A stretch of 64,000 nucleotides of DNA from an uncultured Oscillospiraceae bacterium (GTDB lineage: Bacteria > Bacillota > Clostridia > Oscillospirales > Ruminococcaceae): positions 1-64,000 of the forward strand of contig CAKSEC010000010.1 in the NCBI GenBank assembly GCA_934446355.1, given 5' to 3'. Positions 42,567-50,926 of the stretch are shown in pieces (the first letter of the stretch is position 1; each line of letters starts with the position of its first letter). A program made the position numbers and the translations under genes. Below the pieces are notes generated by a model. It searched no databases and was not told where the DNA came from. It saw only the letters and a list, made by a program, of their open reading frames with translations.

Positions 42567-44016
42567 TTACTACCTCAAGAAGTTCCACGTTCATGTCCTT
42601 TGTACCGGTGAGCGAGCAGCCCTTTTCCTTTGCAAATGCGATGTAGTCCAGAATATCCCTTGTTATACGCTCGCCCGGCGCAAGTATCGGTATCCCCGGA
42701 GGATAGCACATGACGAACTCGCTGCATATCCTGCCGGCTGTCTGCTCTATAGGAAGCGTTTCCCTTTCGGCATAGAATGCCTGCTGAGGGGGAAGTTCCA
42801 CCGCCGGATCTATGTATTCATGGTCGAACAGCCCTACAGGCGAGCGGGAATACAGCCGCTTTATCTCCGACATTGCGCCCAGAAGTCTTTCTATCTCCAG
42901 CGCACGGTCGCCGCCGGTGATTATCGCAAGGATATTGCCGATATCGCCAAACTCTATCTGTATGCCGTATTCGTCACGCAGCAGGTCGTATACCTCAATA
43001 CCGGCAAGACCCATCGCACGCGTGTGCACGGACAGTTTGGTGCTGTCGAACGCATAGAATGCCTTTCCGTCGCAAAGCTCGCTTCCGAATGCGTAATAGC
43101 CGCCCGCAGCGTTTATCTCTTTTCTGGCGTAATCCGCAAATTCCACCGTCTTGGCGTAGAACTCCCTGCCGTTCAGCGCAAGATTCTGTCGTGCAAGGTC
43201 AAGGCTCGCCATCAGCAGGTAGGAAGCGCTCGTGGTCTGTGTCAGGTTGATTATCTGCCTTACGTAGTCGCGGTTCACGCCCTTACCCAGCAGCAGGAAT
43301 GCGCTCTGCGTGAGCGAACCGCCGGTCTTGTGCATGGACACCGCCGCCATATCCGCACCGCAGCTCATTGCGCTCGGCGGCAGTCCCTCCCCGAAATAGA
43401 AATGCGTGCCGTGTGCTTCGTCCACCAGCACCTTCATTCCATAGCGGTGAACTATCTCGGTTATCCTGCGCAGGTCCGAGCATATGCCGTAATAGGTGGG
43501 ATTATTCACCAGCACGGCCTTTGCGTCGGGATTAGCCTTTATCGCCGATTCGACCTCCTCAGGGGTCATTCCGAGCGGAATGCCAAGCTGACTGTTTACG
43601 CCGGGATTGACATACACAGGTATCGCCCCGCATACGACAAGGGCGTTTATTGCGCTGCGGTGCACGTTCCTCGGCAGGATAATCTTGTCACCCGCCTTGC
43701 ACACCGACATCACCATCGCCTGAACTGCGCCCGTTGCGCCGTTGACGATGAATATTGAGTTTTCTGCGCCGAATGCGTCTGCGGCTATCTCCTGAGCCTC
43801 TTTTATCACGGACACGGGGTGGCACAGGTTGTCGAGCGGCTTCATGGAGTTCACATCGTTCTTCATGCACGCCTCGCCGAGAAATTCCGTCAGCGCGCGG
43901 TTTCCTCTGCCGCCCTTATGACCGGGTACGTCAAAAGGCACCACTCTGTTAAGGCGGTGCGCTTTCATTGCTTCGTAAAGTGGTGCTCTGGTCTGGTCGA
44001 GTTTGTATCCTCTCAT
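42562..44016 (-). CDS. Orn/Lys/Arg decarboxylase, probably arginine decarboxylase
   Basis: 484 residues. PLP fold type I decarboxylase of the biosynthetic SpeA/Cad group: VPGHKGGRGN near 30, FIVNGATGAVQAMVM near 90, DEAHGTHFYFGEGLP, and SMHKTGGSLTQSAFLL with the PLP lysine near 230. The C-terminal domain ends in PPGIPILAPGERI, the common family motif. In a spermidine operon arginine, or lysine, are likely substrates; the two cannot be told apart by eye. No agmatine-processing genes are in the window. ATG 44016 with GAGGTGAG ahead. It follows speD by ten bases. Confidence 0.92.
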   Translation of the reverse strand: MRGYKLDQTRAPLYEAMKAHRLNRVVPFDVPGHKGGRGNRALTEFLGEACMKNDVNSMKPLDNLCHPVSVIKEAQEIAADAFGAENSIFIVNGATGAVQAMVMSVCKAGDKIILPRNVHRSAINALVVCGAIPVYVNPGVNSQLGIPLGMTPEEVESAIKANPDAKAVLVNNPTYYGICSDLRRITEIVHRYGMKVLVDEAHGTHFYFGEGLPPSAMSCGADMAAVSMHKTGGSLTQSAFLLLGKGVNRDYVRQIINLTQTTSASYLLMASLDLARQNLALNGREFYAKTVEFADYARKEINAAGGYYAFGSELCDGKAFYAFDSTKLSVHTRAMGLAGIEVYDLLRDEYGIQIEFGDIGNILAIITGGDRALEIERLLGAMSEIKRLYSRSPVGLFDHEYIDPAVELPPQQAFYAERETLPIEQTAGRICSEFVMCYPPGIPILAPGERITRDILDYIAFAKEKGCSLTGTKDMNVELLEVVK

Positions 44017-44026
44017 CGCACTCACC

Positions 44027-44884
44027 TCAATAGATATTCATTCCGCTGAATATCTCTATCATTTCCCGCCGCAGGCTGTTGGTTATTTCAAGCCGCTGCT
44101 GCGGGTGTATCTCATAGACATCGGAGTTGAACAGATAATTCTGCAGCTCTATCTCCTTTATCAGCATTTTTGTGTGGAACAGGTTGGACTGGTAAACATT
44201 CACGTCAATTGCGTCGTATCTGGTGAGCGTTTTCGGGTCTATATAGTCCTGAATAGACGTGATATTATGGTCCATGAAGTATTTCTTTCCGGTGACATCT
44301 CTCGTGAAGCCCCTCACACGATAGTCTATCGTGATGATATCCGAATCAAAGCTTCCGATAAGGTAATCCAGCGTATTCAGCGGGGATATCTCTCCGCAGG
44401 TGGCGACGTCGATGTCCACCCTGAACGTTGATATCGCCTTGTCCGGGTGATATTCCGGAAAAGTGTGCACTGTGATATGACTTTTGTCAAGATGTGCGTG
44501 TACGGTGTCCGGCTGGACGGGATTCCTGCCAAAGAAGCCTGCGCCCTTGTTGCAGGAGCTGTCAACATGGTCGGGGTCAATATGTCCCTCCGCAAAGAGG
44601 ATATTGACAGATGCGCCCTGCGGGTCATAGTCCTGCTTTGAGATGTTCAGGACAGTTGCACCGATCCTTTCGGTGACGTCGCAGAGGATCTTGGTGAGCC
44701 TTTCGGAATTATACTGCTCGTCGATATAGGCGATATAATCCCTCTGCTCCCTCTCACTTTTTGCATAGCACACATCGTAAATGTTGAAGCTAAGTGTTTT
44801 TGTGAGGTTGTTAAAGCCATATAAAGCCAGTCTGGAGCTGCCGCCGCCAGGTGCTGCTTCTGCCTTTTTCTCCAACCCTAACAT
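44027..44884 (-). CDS. speD: S-adenosylmethionine decarboxylase proenzyme
   Basis: 285 residues, the long bacterial type (E. coli-like class). DKSHITVHTFPEYHPD near residue 137 contains the Ser that is cleaved and turned into the pyruvoyl group. CDVTERIGATVLNISKQDYDPQGASVNIL and the CG in ATCGEISPLNTLDYL are conserved. It makes decarboxylated SAM for SpeE. First gene of the operon, behind a TTGCAA/TATACT promoter. ATG 44884 has AAAGG five bases before. Confidence 0.94.
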   Translation of the reverse strand: MLGLEKKAEAAPGGGSSRLALYGFNNLTKTLSFNIYDVCYAKSEREQRDYIAYIDEQYNSERLTKILCDVTERIGATVLNISKQDYDPQGASVNILFAEGHIDPDHVDSSCNKGAGFFGRNPVQPDTVHAHLDKSHITVHTFPEYHPDKAISTFRVDIDVATCGEISPLNTLDYLIGSFDSDIITIDYRVRGFTRDVTGKKYFMDHNITSIQDYIDPKTLTRYDAIDVNVYQSNLFHTKMLIKEIELQNYLFNSDVYEIHPQQRLEITNSLRREMIEIFSGMNIY

Positions 44885-44942
44885 CACGACCTTTCATTAA
44901 GTATATTCGGGCTACCTTATATGATATTATGCAGTCAAAGTA

Positions 44943-44971
44943 AGTATATCATAAACCAGCGTATTTTGCAA
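44943..44971 (-). promoter_or_regulatory. Sigma-A promoter of the polyamine operon
   Basis: On the minus strand TTGCAA (44966-44971) and TATACT (44943-44948) with a 17-base spacer, 59 bases before the speD start. Confidence 0.82.
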
Positions 44972-44981
44972 CATTTTTTTG

Positions 44982-45025
44982 AAAAAAACAATTCCCTCCC
45001 CGACAATAAATGCCGGAGAGGGAAT
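44982..45025 (-). terminator. Terminator of the Asn/Gln microprotein gene
   Basis: On the minus strand ATTCCCTCTCCGGCA and TGTCGGGGAGGGAAT pair with one mismatch and are followed by seven T. It lies 20 bases after the stop of the microprotein. Confidence 0.92.
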
Positions 45026-45044
45026 CGGTGCCGAAACAGAGAGA

Positions 45045-45158
45045 TTATCTCTGGTTCTGGCGGTTCTGACCGTTCTGATTCTGGCGGTTCTGACCCTGCT
45101 GGTTCTGGCGGTTCTGCTGCTCGTTCTGATTCTGGTTCTGATTATTCTGATTGGACAT
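45045..45158 (-). CDS. 37-residue Asn/Gln-rich microprotein
   Basis: A reading frame too short for usual gene finding, but well supported. AGGAGG (45168-45173) stands nine bases before the ATG, and a strong terminator follows at once. The product is built almost only of Asn, Gln and Arg: MSNQNNQNQNQNEQQ, then QNRQNQQ-type units and a last QNRQNQR. There are 15 Gln, 13 Asn and 4 Arg, no hydrophobic residue after Met1. It is predicted to be disordered and basic; it may resemble prion-like or small spore-type Asn/Gln proteins but I do not recognise a family. Another ATG six bases upstream would add MI. Confidence 0.72.
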   Translation of the reverse strand: MSNQNNQNQNQNEQQNRQNQQGQNRQNQNGQNRQNQR

Positions 45159-45173
45159 TATCATGTTCCTCCT

Positions 45174-45551
45174 GTGGAGCGTTGCTCCGATTTTCTGCAG
45201 TACTTACTGCAGTGATATTGTGTGCGCTGGTTCAGAAATTATTCCGTTTATTACTGGCAATATTATGAATTTATCAGAAAACCCTTGTTCAGGACAGCGG
45301 TTCTATTAATAAGGTATGTCTCAGAAATCATCTCAGAAAATTCTGATTTTTTGCATTTTGGTGAATTGAACAATAAATCTGCAATATTCACGCCACACTT
45401 CTTGCAAAAAAGCAAAACGCAGCCCCGAAACCGCATAGTTGGGCTGCCAAAAGGTAGTGGTTATTCGAAACTAACCGGAATATTATAGAATAGATGTAAG
45501 CCATTATAATACAAAATGAAAGATTGCAGGCGTAAAACTTGCAAAAAGCCC
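45174..45551. other. Intergenic region, no protein gene supported
   Basis: The space between the microprotein and the glutamate synthase operon is 649 bases. Apart from the operon promoter and leader (45552-45807) it holds one minus-strand hairpin terminator at 45411-45447 with two TATAAT boxes just upstream of it, which could mark a small RNA. Reading frames present here lack ribosome sites and meaningful composition. Confidence 0.55.
45411..45447 (-). terminator. Orphan minus-strand terminator
   Basis: On the minus strand GCAGCCC and GGGCTGC pair around a 15-base loop and are followed by GTTTTGCTTTTTTG. No gene reads into it, but TATAAT boxes at 45482-45487 and 45503-45508 (minus strand) could start a transcript of about 65-85 nt. 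Confidence 0.6.
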
Positions 45552-45580
45552 TTGACAAATCGACATGGCGGTGATATAAT
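45552..45580 (+). promoter_or_regulatory. Consensus sigma-A promoter of the glutamate synthase operon
   Basis: TTGACA (45552-45557) and TATAAT (45575-45580), both perfect, with a 17-base spacer. The leader to the first start codon is about 220 bases, long enough for RNA control. Confidence 0.9.
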
Positions 45581-45587
45581 AAGAGCG

Positions 45588-45793
45588 TAAATTCAAAGCG
45601 GATAAAAAAGCTTGTGCTGGAGAACAGGCGGGCGGGATATGAGAGAGCGCAGGGGCGCGCTCCTGCAACTTTGCACCGGCTGACGATTCACAAACGGCAC
45701 ATTGATCCGCATAGGGCAGTAAGATCAAACCGGCTCAGTGCTGCGCCGTCATGACGCATTATCCGGCGGTTTTCCTGCCGGATTTCGGTTTTT
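45588..45793 (+). promoter_or_regulatory. Structured leader, candidate ANTAR-protein target
   Basis: GAGCGC-AGGGGC-GCGCTC at 45645-45662 is a six-base stem with a six-base loop having A at position 1 and G at position 4, the pattern bound by ANTAR proteins. Just before it GCTTGT/ACAGGC (45610-45629) makes another short hairpin, without a matching loop. A last hairpin ATCCGGC/GCCGGAT (45761-45783) followed by TTCGGTTTTT can act as a terminator right before the ribosome site. The operon's last gene encodes an ANTAR regulator. Function inferred. Confidence 0.55.
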
Positions 45794-45807
45794 GAAGGAG
45801 TGAGCTT

Positions 45808-46899
45808 ATGTTAAAGAAAGAGGGAGAAACAAGGATCCCTGCAGGCTGTGCGATATCGGGCTTCATCAACAGAAGCGGACGGAGGACAAACGGCAGCGTG
45901 ATCGTAAATTCCATCGCCTGTATGCACGACCGCTCAAACGGTCTTGGCGGCGGATACGCTGGATACGGCATCTATCCCGAATACAAGGATCAGTACGCAT
46001 TCCATGTATTCTACGATTCAAATGAAGCAAGGATCAAGACAGAGGCTTTCATCGACAGGCATTTCGACGTTATCAACCTGTCGCGCATTCCGGTAAGAAA
46101 GCACCCCAACATCACGGACGAGCCGCTCATCTGGCGCTACTTCGTGAACCCGCTCCCGACAAAGCTTGAAGAAAGCCAGCTCGATGAGCGCACATACGTG
46201 GCACGCTGCGTTATCAAGATAAACGACAAGATAGACGGCGCATATGTGTTCTCCAGCGGCAAGAATATGGGCGTATTCAAGGCGGTAGGTTACCCTGAGG
46301 ACGTCGGAGAGTTCTACAGACTGGACGAATACGACGGCTGGGCATGGACCGTACACGGACGCTATCCCACGAATACCCCCGGCTGGTGGGGCGGCGCACA
46401 CCCCTTCGCACTGCTCGACTATACTATAGTACATAACGGCGAGATATCCTCGTATGACGCAAACAGGCGCTTCATCGAGATGTTCGGTTATAAGTGCAAT
46501 CTTCTGACGGATACAGAGGTCATCACATACATCATCGACTATCTGCACCGCCGTCTTGGAATGCCTCTCGATGACGTTGCAAAGGTCATCGCCGCTCCGT
46601 TCTGGAGCGAGATCGAATCCGGCAGATTCAGCCCGGAGGAGGTCGAAAAGCTACGGCATTTCAGAAATGTGTATTCCAGCCTGCTCATCACCGGTCCTTT
46701 CTCTATAATACTCGGTTTCAACAACGGACTTATGGCGCTCAATGACAGACTGAAGCTGCGTTCGATGGTCGCTGCGGAAAAGGGCGACACAGTGTATATC
46801 TCCAGCGAGGAATGCTCCATCAGGACGATGTCCCCCGACGTTGACAGGATATGGAGCCCCAGAGGCGGAGAGCCGATAATCGTTACACTGGATAAATGA
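45808..46899 (+). CDS. Glutamate synthase glutaminase domain protein (class II amidotransferase)
   Basis: 363 residues. Corresponds to the N-terminal domain of GltB as a separate protein, as in archaea and Clostridia. The likely catalytic Cys is in IPAGCAISGF near residue 14. AWTVHGRYPTNTPGWWGGAHPFALLDYTIVHNGEISSYDANRR near 190 is the glutamine-binding region of class II amidotransferases. It hydrolyses glutamine and passes ammonia to the FMN domain encoded next. AAGGAG precedes the ATG. First gene of a six-gene operon. Confidence 0.92.
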   Translation: MLKKEGETRIPAGCAISGFINRSGRRTNGSVIVNSIACMHDRSNGLGGGYAGYGIYPEYKDQYAFHVFYDSNEARIKTEAFIDRHFDVINLSRIPVRKHPNITDEPLIWRYFVNPLPTKLEESQLDERTYVARCVIKINDKIDGAYVFSSGKNMGVFKAVGYPEDVGEFYRLDEYDGWAWTVHGRYPTNTPGWWGGAHPFALLDYTIVHNGEISSYDANRRFIEMFGYKCNLLTDTEVITYIIDYLHRRLGMPLDDVAKVIAAPFWSEIESGRFSPEEVEKLRHFRNVYSSLLITGPFSIILGFNNGLMALNDRLKLRSMVAAEKGDTVYISSEECSIRTMSPDVDRIWSPRGGEPIIVTLDK

Positions 46900-46931
46900 T
46901 CTGTTGAGCAGAATTGAAAGGAAGGTCACAA

Positions 46932-48437
46932 GTGGCTATAAATTATATGAATCCTCTGTTTGAGGTAGTCCGCAATCCCGACCGCTGCATCAAATGCCGG
47001 GTCTGTGAGCGGCAGTGTGCGAACGAGGTACACCATTACGATCCCGACCTTGACAAAATGGTCGCTGATGAAACAAACTGCGTTGACTGCCAGCGCTGCG
47101 TTACCCTCTGTCCCACAAGGGCGCTGAAAATAAGAAAGAACGAGAACGAGTTCCGTGAAAACGGCAACTGGAGCCAGCAGATAATGGACGAGGTATACAA
47201 GCAGGCAGGCTCCGGCGGCGTTCTTCTTTCCGCAATGGGCAACCCCAGAGAATACCCCGTATACTGGGACAAGATACTGCTGAACGCTTCGCAGGTAACC
47301 AACCCGCCTATCGACCCGCTTCGTGAGCCGATGGAAACAAAAACGTTCCTCGGCAGAAAGGATCAGGAAATAAGCTACGACGAGAACGGAAAGGCAGTGT
47401 TCAAGAAGAATCCATACCTTGAACTTGACGTTCCCGTAATGTTCTCGGCAATGTCGTTCGGCTCTATCTCAAAGAATGCGCATGAATCTCTTGCAAGGGC
47501 TGCGCAGGAACTTGGTACATATTACAACACCGGCGAGGGCGGTCTGCATAAGGACTTCTACAAATACGGCGCAAACACCATCTGTCAGGTGGCTTCCGGC
47601 AGATTCGGCGTATTCAAGGAATACCTCGACACCGGCGCTGCCATCGAGATAAAAATGGGTCAGGGCGCAAAGCCCGGTATCGGCGGACATCTCCCCGGAA
47701 TGAAGATAAACGAGGAGATCTCAAAGACCCGAATGATACCCAAGGGAACGGACGCAATTTCCCCCGCACCCCACCATGATATCTATTCTATCGAGGATCT
47801 CCGTCAGCTTGTGCTTTCTCTGAAAGAAGCGACCAACTGGGAGAAGCCGGTCATCGTAAAGATAGCAGCCGTGCATAACGTTGCAGCTATCGCTTCGGGT
47901 ATCGCACGCAGCGGTGCGGATATAATCGCAATAGACGGCTACAGAGGCGGTACCGGCGCCGCTCCGACAAGAATAAGGGATAACGTCGGCATTCCTATCG
48001 AGCTTGCGCTCGCAAGCGTTGACCAGCGGCTCCGCGACGAGGGCATACGCAACAACATCTCCATCGTTGTGGGCGGCTCTGTGAGAAACAGCGCAGACGT
48101 GGTAAAGGCAGTGGCACTCGGCGCAGACGCAGTATATATCGCAACAGCGGCTCTGCTGTCGATGGGCTGCCACCTGTGCAGAAGCTGCAATACCGGCAAG
48201 TGCAACTGGGGTATCGCAACTCAGCGTGCAGACCTTGTAAAGCGTCTGAACCCCGATATCGCCTACAAGCGTCTTGTGAACCTCGTTCACGCGTGGGACC
48301 ACGAGATAAAGGAAATGATGGGCGGCATGGGCATCAACTCGATTGAATCTCTCAGGGGCAACAGGCTCATGCTCAGGGGTATCGGGCTGAATCAGAAGGA
48401 GCTTGATATTCTCGGCATTATGCACGCAGGTGAATGA
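46932..48437 (+). CDS. Glutamate synthase FMN/iron-sulfur domain protein
   Basis: 501 residues. Two 4Fe-4S ferredoxin motifs open the protein (CIKCRVCERQC and CVDCQRCVTLCPTRAL). The FMN-binding synthase barrel of GltB follows: SAMSFGSISKNAHESLARAA near 180, GEGGLHKDFY, KMGQGAKPGIGGHLPG near 250, IAIDGYRGGTGAAPTRIRDN near 335, and CHLCRSCNTGKCNWGIATQ near 415 with the 3Fe-4S cysteines. It reduces 2-oxoglutarate plus ammonia to glutamate. The GTG at 46932 with GGAAGG is the best start; a TTG 18 bases upstream lacks a site. Confidence 0.93.
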   Translation: MAINYMNPLFEVVRNPDRCIKCRVCERQCANEVHHYDPDLDKMVADETNCVDCQRCVTLCPTRALKIRKNENEFRENGNWSQQIMDEVYKQAGSGGVLLSAMGNPREYPVYWDKILLNASQVTNPPIDPLREPMETKTFLGRKDQEISYDENGKAVFKKNPYLELDVPVMFSAMSFGSISKNAHESLARAAQELGTYYNTGEGGLHKDFYKYGANTICQVASGRFGVFKEYLDTGAAIEIKMGQGAKPGIGGHLPGMKINEEISKTRMIPKGTDAISPAPHHDIYSIEDLRQLVLSLKEATNWEKPVIVKIAAVHNVAAIASGIARSGADIIAIDGYRGGTGAAPTRIRDNVGIPIELALASVDQRLRDEGIRNNISIVVGGSVRNSADVVKAVALGADAVYIATAALLSMGCHLCRSCNTGKCNWGIATQRADLVKRLNPDIAYKRLVNLVHAWDHEIKEMMGGMGINSIESLRGNRLMLRGIGLNQKELDILGIMHAGE

Positions 48438-48480
48438 TATACGCACGGAAAAGTCTGCTCGAAAGGAATGGTCATAACAA

Positions 48481-48915
48481 ATGAAAAAGGTTTATGTAAA
48501 CGAGGACTGGTGTCTGGGCTGTCATCTGTGTGAATTTACCTGTGCAGCCGTAAACAGCGGTGCGCCGGATATGGTAAAGGCTTTCATGAACGGAAAGAAG
48601 CCCGTCCCCAGAATACAGATAGAAGAAGGGAGCGCAGTGAACTTCGCCGTTCAGTGCCGCCACTGCGACGCCCACCCCTGCGTAAAGGGCTGCATCGCCG
48701 GCGCATTATCAGTGCAGAACGGCGTGATAGTCTGCGACGAGGAACGCTGCGTGGGCTGCTACACCTGCGTGCTCTCATGTCCGTATGGTGCGATAGTCAT
48801 TGACGAAGCAGGACACAAGATACGCAAATGCGACCTGTGCACACGCAGCAGTCAGGGCGAGCCCGCCTGTGTAAAGGCTTGTCCGAACAATGCGATAGTG
48901 TTTGAGGAAAGGTGA
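48481..48915 (+). CDS. 4Fe-4S ferredoxin-type electron transfer protein
   Basis: 144 residues with four Cys clusters: CLGCHLCEFTC, CRHCDAHPCVKGC, CVGCYTCVLSCPYGA and CDLCTRSSQGEPACVKACP. The layout is that of HycB/DMSO-reductase-type iron-sulfur subunits with about four 4Fe-4S centres. In this operon it probably carries electrons between the FAD reductase and the FMN synthase protein. It overlaps no gene; the FAD gene starts ten bases later. Confidence 0.9.
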   Translation: MKKVYVNEDWCLGCHLCEFTCAAVNSGAPDMVKAFMNGKKPVPRIQIEEGSAVNFAVQCRHCDAHPCVKGCIAGALSVQNGVIVCDEERCVGCYTCVLSCPYGAIVIDEAGHKIRKCDLCTRSSQGEPACVKACPNNAIVFEER

Positions 48916-48925
48916 GGTGACGGGT

Positions 48926-50158
48926 ATGAATTATGTAATAATCGGCAATTCCGCAGCGGCAGTCGGCACGATAGAGGGTATCCGTCAGATAGACAAGACC
49001 GGAAATATCACCGTCATTTCCGACGAAAAGCACCACACCTATTCCCGCCCGCTCATATCCTACTGGCTGATGGGCAAGGTCACCGACAAGAATATTTATT
49101 ACCGCAGTCCGGACTTCTACGAGAAGAACGGCGTAAAGACAATGCTCGGCTGCAGGGCGGTCAAGATCGACACGGCTGCAAAGAATGTCGTGCTGTCCGA
49201 TGGAAGCCTTGTCCCCTACGACAAGCTGATGACAGCGACCGGCTCGAAGCCTTTCGTGCCGCCGATGAACGGCATGGACAAGATAGCTTCCTGCCACACG
49301 TTTATGAGCTACGACAGCGTGCGTGCGATACGCTCCGAGATAAAAGAGGGCGCAAAGGTGCTGATAATCGGCGCAGGTCTTATCGGACTGAAAGCAGCCG
49401 AGGCGCTGAATGCGTACAAGGCAGATATCACGGTGGTTGATATGGCTGACAGGATACTGCCGTCTATTCTCGACGTGAGAGCCGGCTCGATAATGATGAA
49501 GCACATCGAAAGCAAGGGCATAAAGTTCATTCTGGGTACTTCAGTCGATGAATTTTCGGAGCATTCCGCAAAGCTGAAGAACGGCGCTTCGGTGGATTTC
49601 GACATGGTGATAATCGCAGTCGGCGTTCGCCCGAACACAGAACTTATCGCTGAAGCTGGCGGCAAGGTGGAAAGGGGCATTATCTGCGACCTTACGCAGA
49701 AAACCACGCTCGACGACGTCTATGCGGCTGGCGACTGCACGGTAAGCCACGACAGCTCGTCTGATTCCGACAAGATACTTGCGCTGCTGCCTAATGCGTA
49801 TATGCAGGGCGAGGTAGCCGGCAGGAACATGGCGGGGGCAGAAACTAAGTACGAAAACGCTATTCCGATGAACGCAATAGGCTTCTTCGGGCTGCATATA
49901 ATCACAGCGGGCAGCTACGACGGAGAGGAATATGTCGAGGAAAACGGCAATACTTATAAGAAGCTGGTGTTCAAGGACGGTCTGCTCAAGGGATTCATTC
50001 TTATGGGCGACGTAAAGCGTGCCGGAATATATACCTCGATGATAAAGGAGCGTATCCCTCTGGAAAACGTGGATATGGATATGCTCAAAAACAGACCTCA
50101 GATGATGATGTTCGGCAAGGCACGCCGTGAGGAGAAGCTGGGAGGTATCGCAAGATGA
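48926..50158 (+). CDS. FAD-dependent pyridine nucleotide oxidoreductase
   Basis: 410 residues of the nitrite/rubredoxin reductase-like group. FAD motif YVIIGNSAAAVGTIEGI at residue 3, NAD(P) motif VLIIGAGLIGLKAAEAL near 148, and the second FAD motif TTLDDVYAAGDC near 265. There is no active-site disulfide pair. It should pass electrons from NAD(P)H to the ferredoxin for glutamate synthesis, taking the role of GltD. ATG 48926 is preceded by GAGGTGACGGGT; the upstream frame overlaps the ferredoxin end. Its stop overlaps the next ATG (ATGA). Confidence 0.9.
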   Translation: MNYVIIGNSAAAVGTIEGIRQIDKTGNITVISDEKHHTYSRPLISYWLMGKVTDKNIYYRSPDFYEKNGVKTMLGCRAVKIDTAAKNVVLSDGSLVPYDKLMTATGSKPFVPPMNGMDKIASCHTFMSYDSVRAIRSEIKEGAKVLIIGAGLIGLKAAEALNAYKADITVVDMADRILPSILDVRAGSIMMKHIESKGIKFILGTSVDEFSEHSAKLKNGASVDFDMVIIAVGVRPNTELIAEAGGKVERGIICDLTQKTTLDDVYAAGDCTVSHDSSSDSDKILALLPNAYMQGEVAGRNMAGAETKYENAIPMNAIGFFGLHIITAGSYDGEEYVEENGNTYKKLVFKDGLLKGFILMGDVKRAGIYTSMIKERIPLENVDMDMLKNRPQMMMFGKARREEKLGGIAR

Positions 50159-50877
50159 TCATTGACGCAAAGAATATGCAGTATGCGGAACTGAACCGCA
50201 TGATCCGGGATTCTGACGAGCAGAAATTCACACTGGAGAACGTGCTCGGTCAGAGATACATCGGCGCAGGCCTTTCCGGCAAGGAGATACTGATAAAGGG
50301 TACTCCCGGAAACGCCCTCGGAGCATACCTCAACGGCGCAAAGATAAGCGTACACGGAAATGCGCAGGACGCCACCGGCGACACCATGAACGACGGCGCA
50401 ATAATCATTCACGGCAACAGCGGCGACACCACCGGCTATGCAATGCGTTCCGGCGAGATATATGTGCAGGGTAACGCAGGCTACCGTGTGGGTATCCACA
50501 TGAAAAGCTATCAGGATATGTTCCCGACAATAGTTATCGGCGGCAAGGTCGGCGACTTCCTCGGTGAGTATCAGGCGGGCGGAATAATCGTGGTACTCGG
50601 CATAGGCGTGGAGGGCTGTCCGGTAGGGCACTTCTGCGGCACGGGAATGCACGGCGGCGAGATGTTCATTCGCAGCGACGTTATGCCCAAGGGACTTCCG
50701 GTGCAGGTATGCTGCACAGTGGCTACGGCTGAGGAAAAGGAATCTATCAGGCACTATGTCGAGCGTTTCGTCAAGCACTTCGGAAACGACGCAGACACGC
50801 TGTTAAGCTCAAATTTCTTCAAGCTGACGCCGAACTCGGCAAGCCCGTATAAGCAGCTTTACGTGAATAACCTATAA
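50155..50877 (+). CDS. Glutamate synthase GXGXG domain protein
   Basis: 240 residues made of the right-handed beta-helix that ends GltB. Repeats such as GNALGAYLNGAKISVHGNAQDATGDTMN and GDTTGYAMRSGEIYVQGNAGYRVG show the GXXXG pattern; GGYQ-like EYQAGGIIVVLG is present. It is structural in the complete enzyme. Overlaps the FAD gene by four bases. The C-terminal 60 residues (HYVERFVKHFGNDADTLL) are helical. Confidence 0.9.
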   Translation: MIIDAKNMQYAELNRMIRDSDEQKFTLENVLGQRYIGAGLSGKEILIKGTPGNALGAYLNGAKISVHGNAQDATGDTMNDGAIIIHGNSGDTTGYAMRSGEIYVQGNAGYRVGIHMKSYQDMFPTIVIGGKVGDFLGEYQAGGIIVVLGIGVEGCPVGHFCGTGMHGGEMFIRSDVMPKGLPVQVCCTVATAEEKESIRHYVERFVKHFGNDADTLLSSNFFKLTPNSASPYKQLYVNNL

Positions 50878-50926
50878 ACTGCTTGGTCGAACAGAAATCA
50901 AATCCCGGCAGAAGGGAGCATCTCAC

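Noticed and set aside
44921..45268. Plus-strand frame coding for Gly/Ser/Asp-rich repeats
   Set aside because: It is the complement of the Asn/Gln microprotein gene, which has the ribosome site and terminator on the other strand.
45504..45728. 74-codon minus-strand frame across the glutamate synthase leader
   Set aside because: It runs through a perfect promoter and structured leader of the opposite strand, and has no ribosome site.
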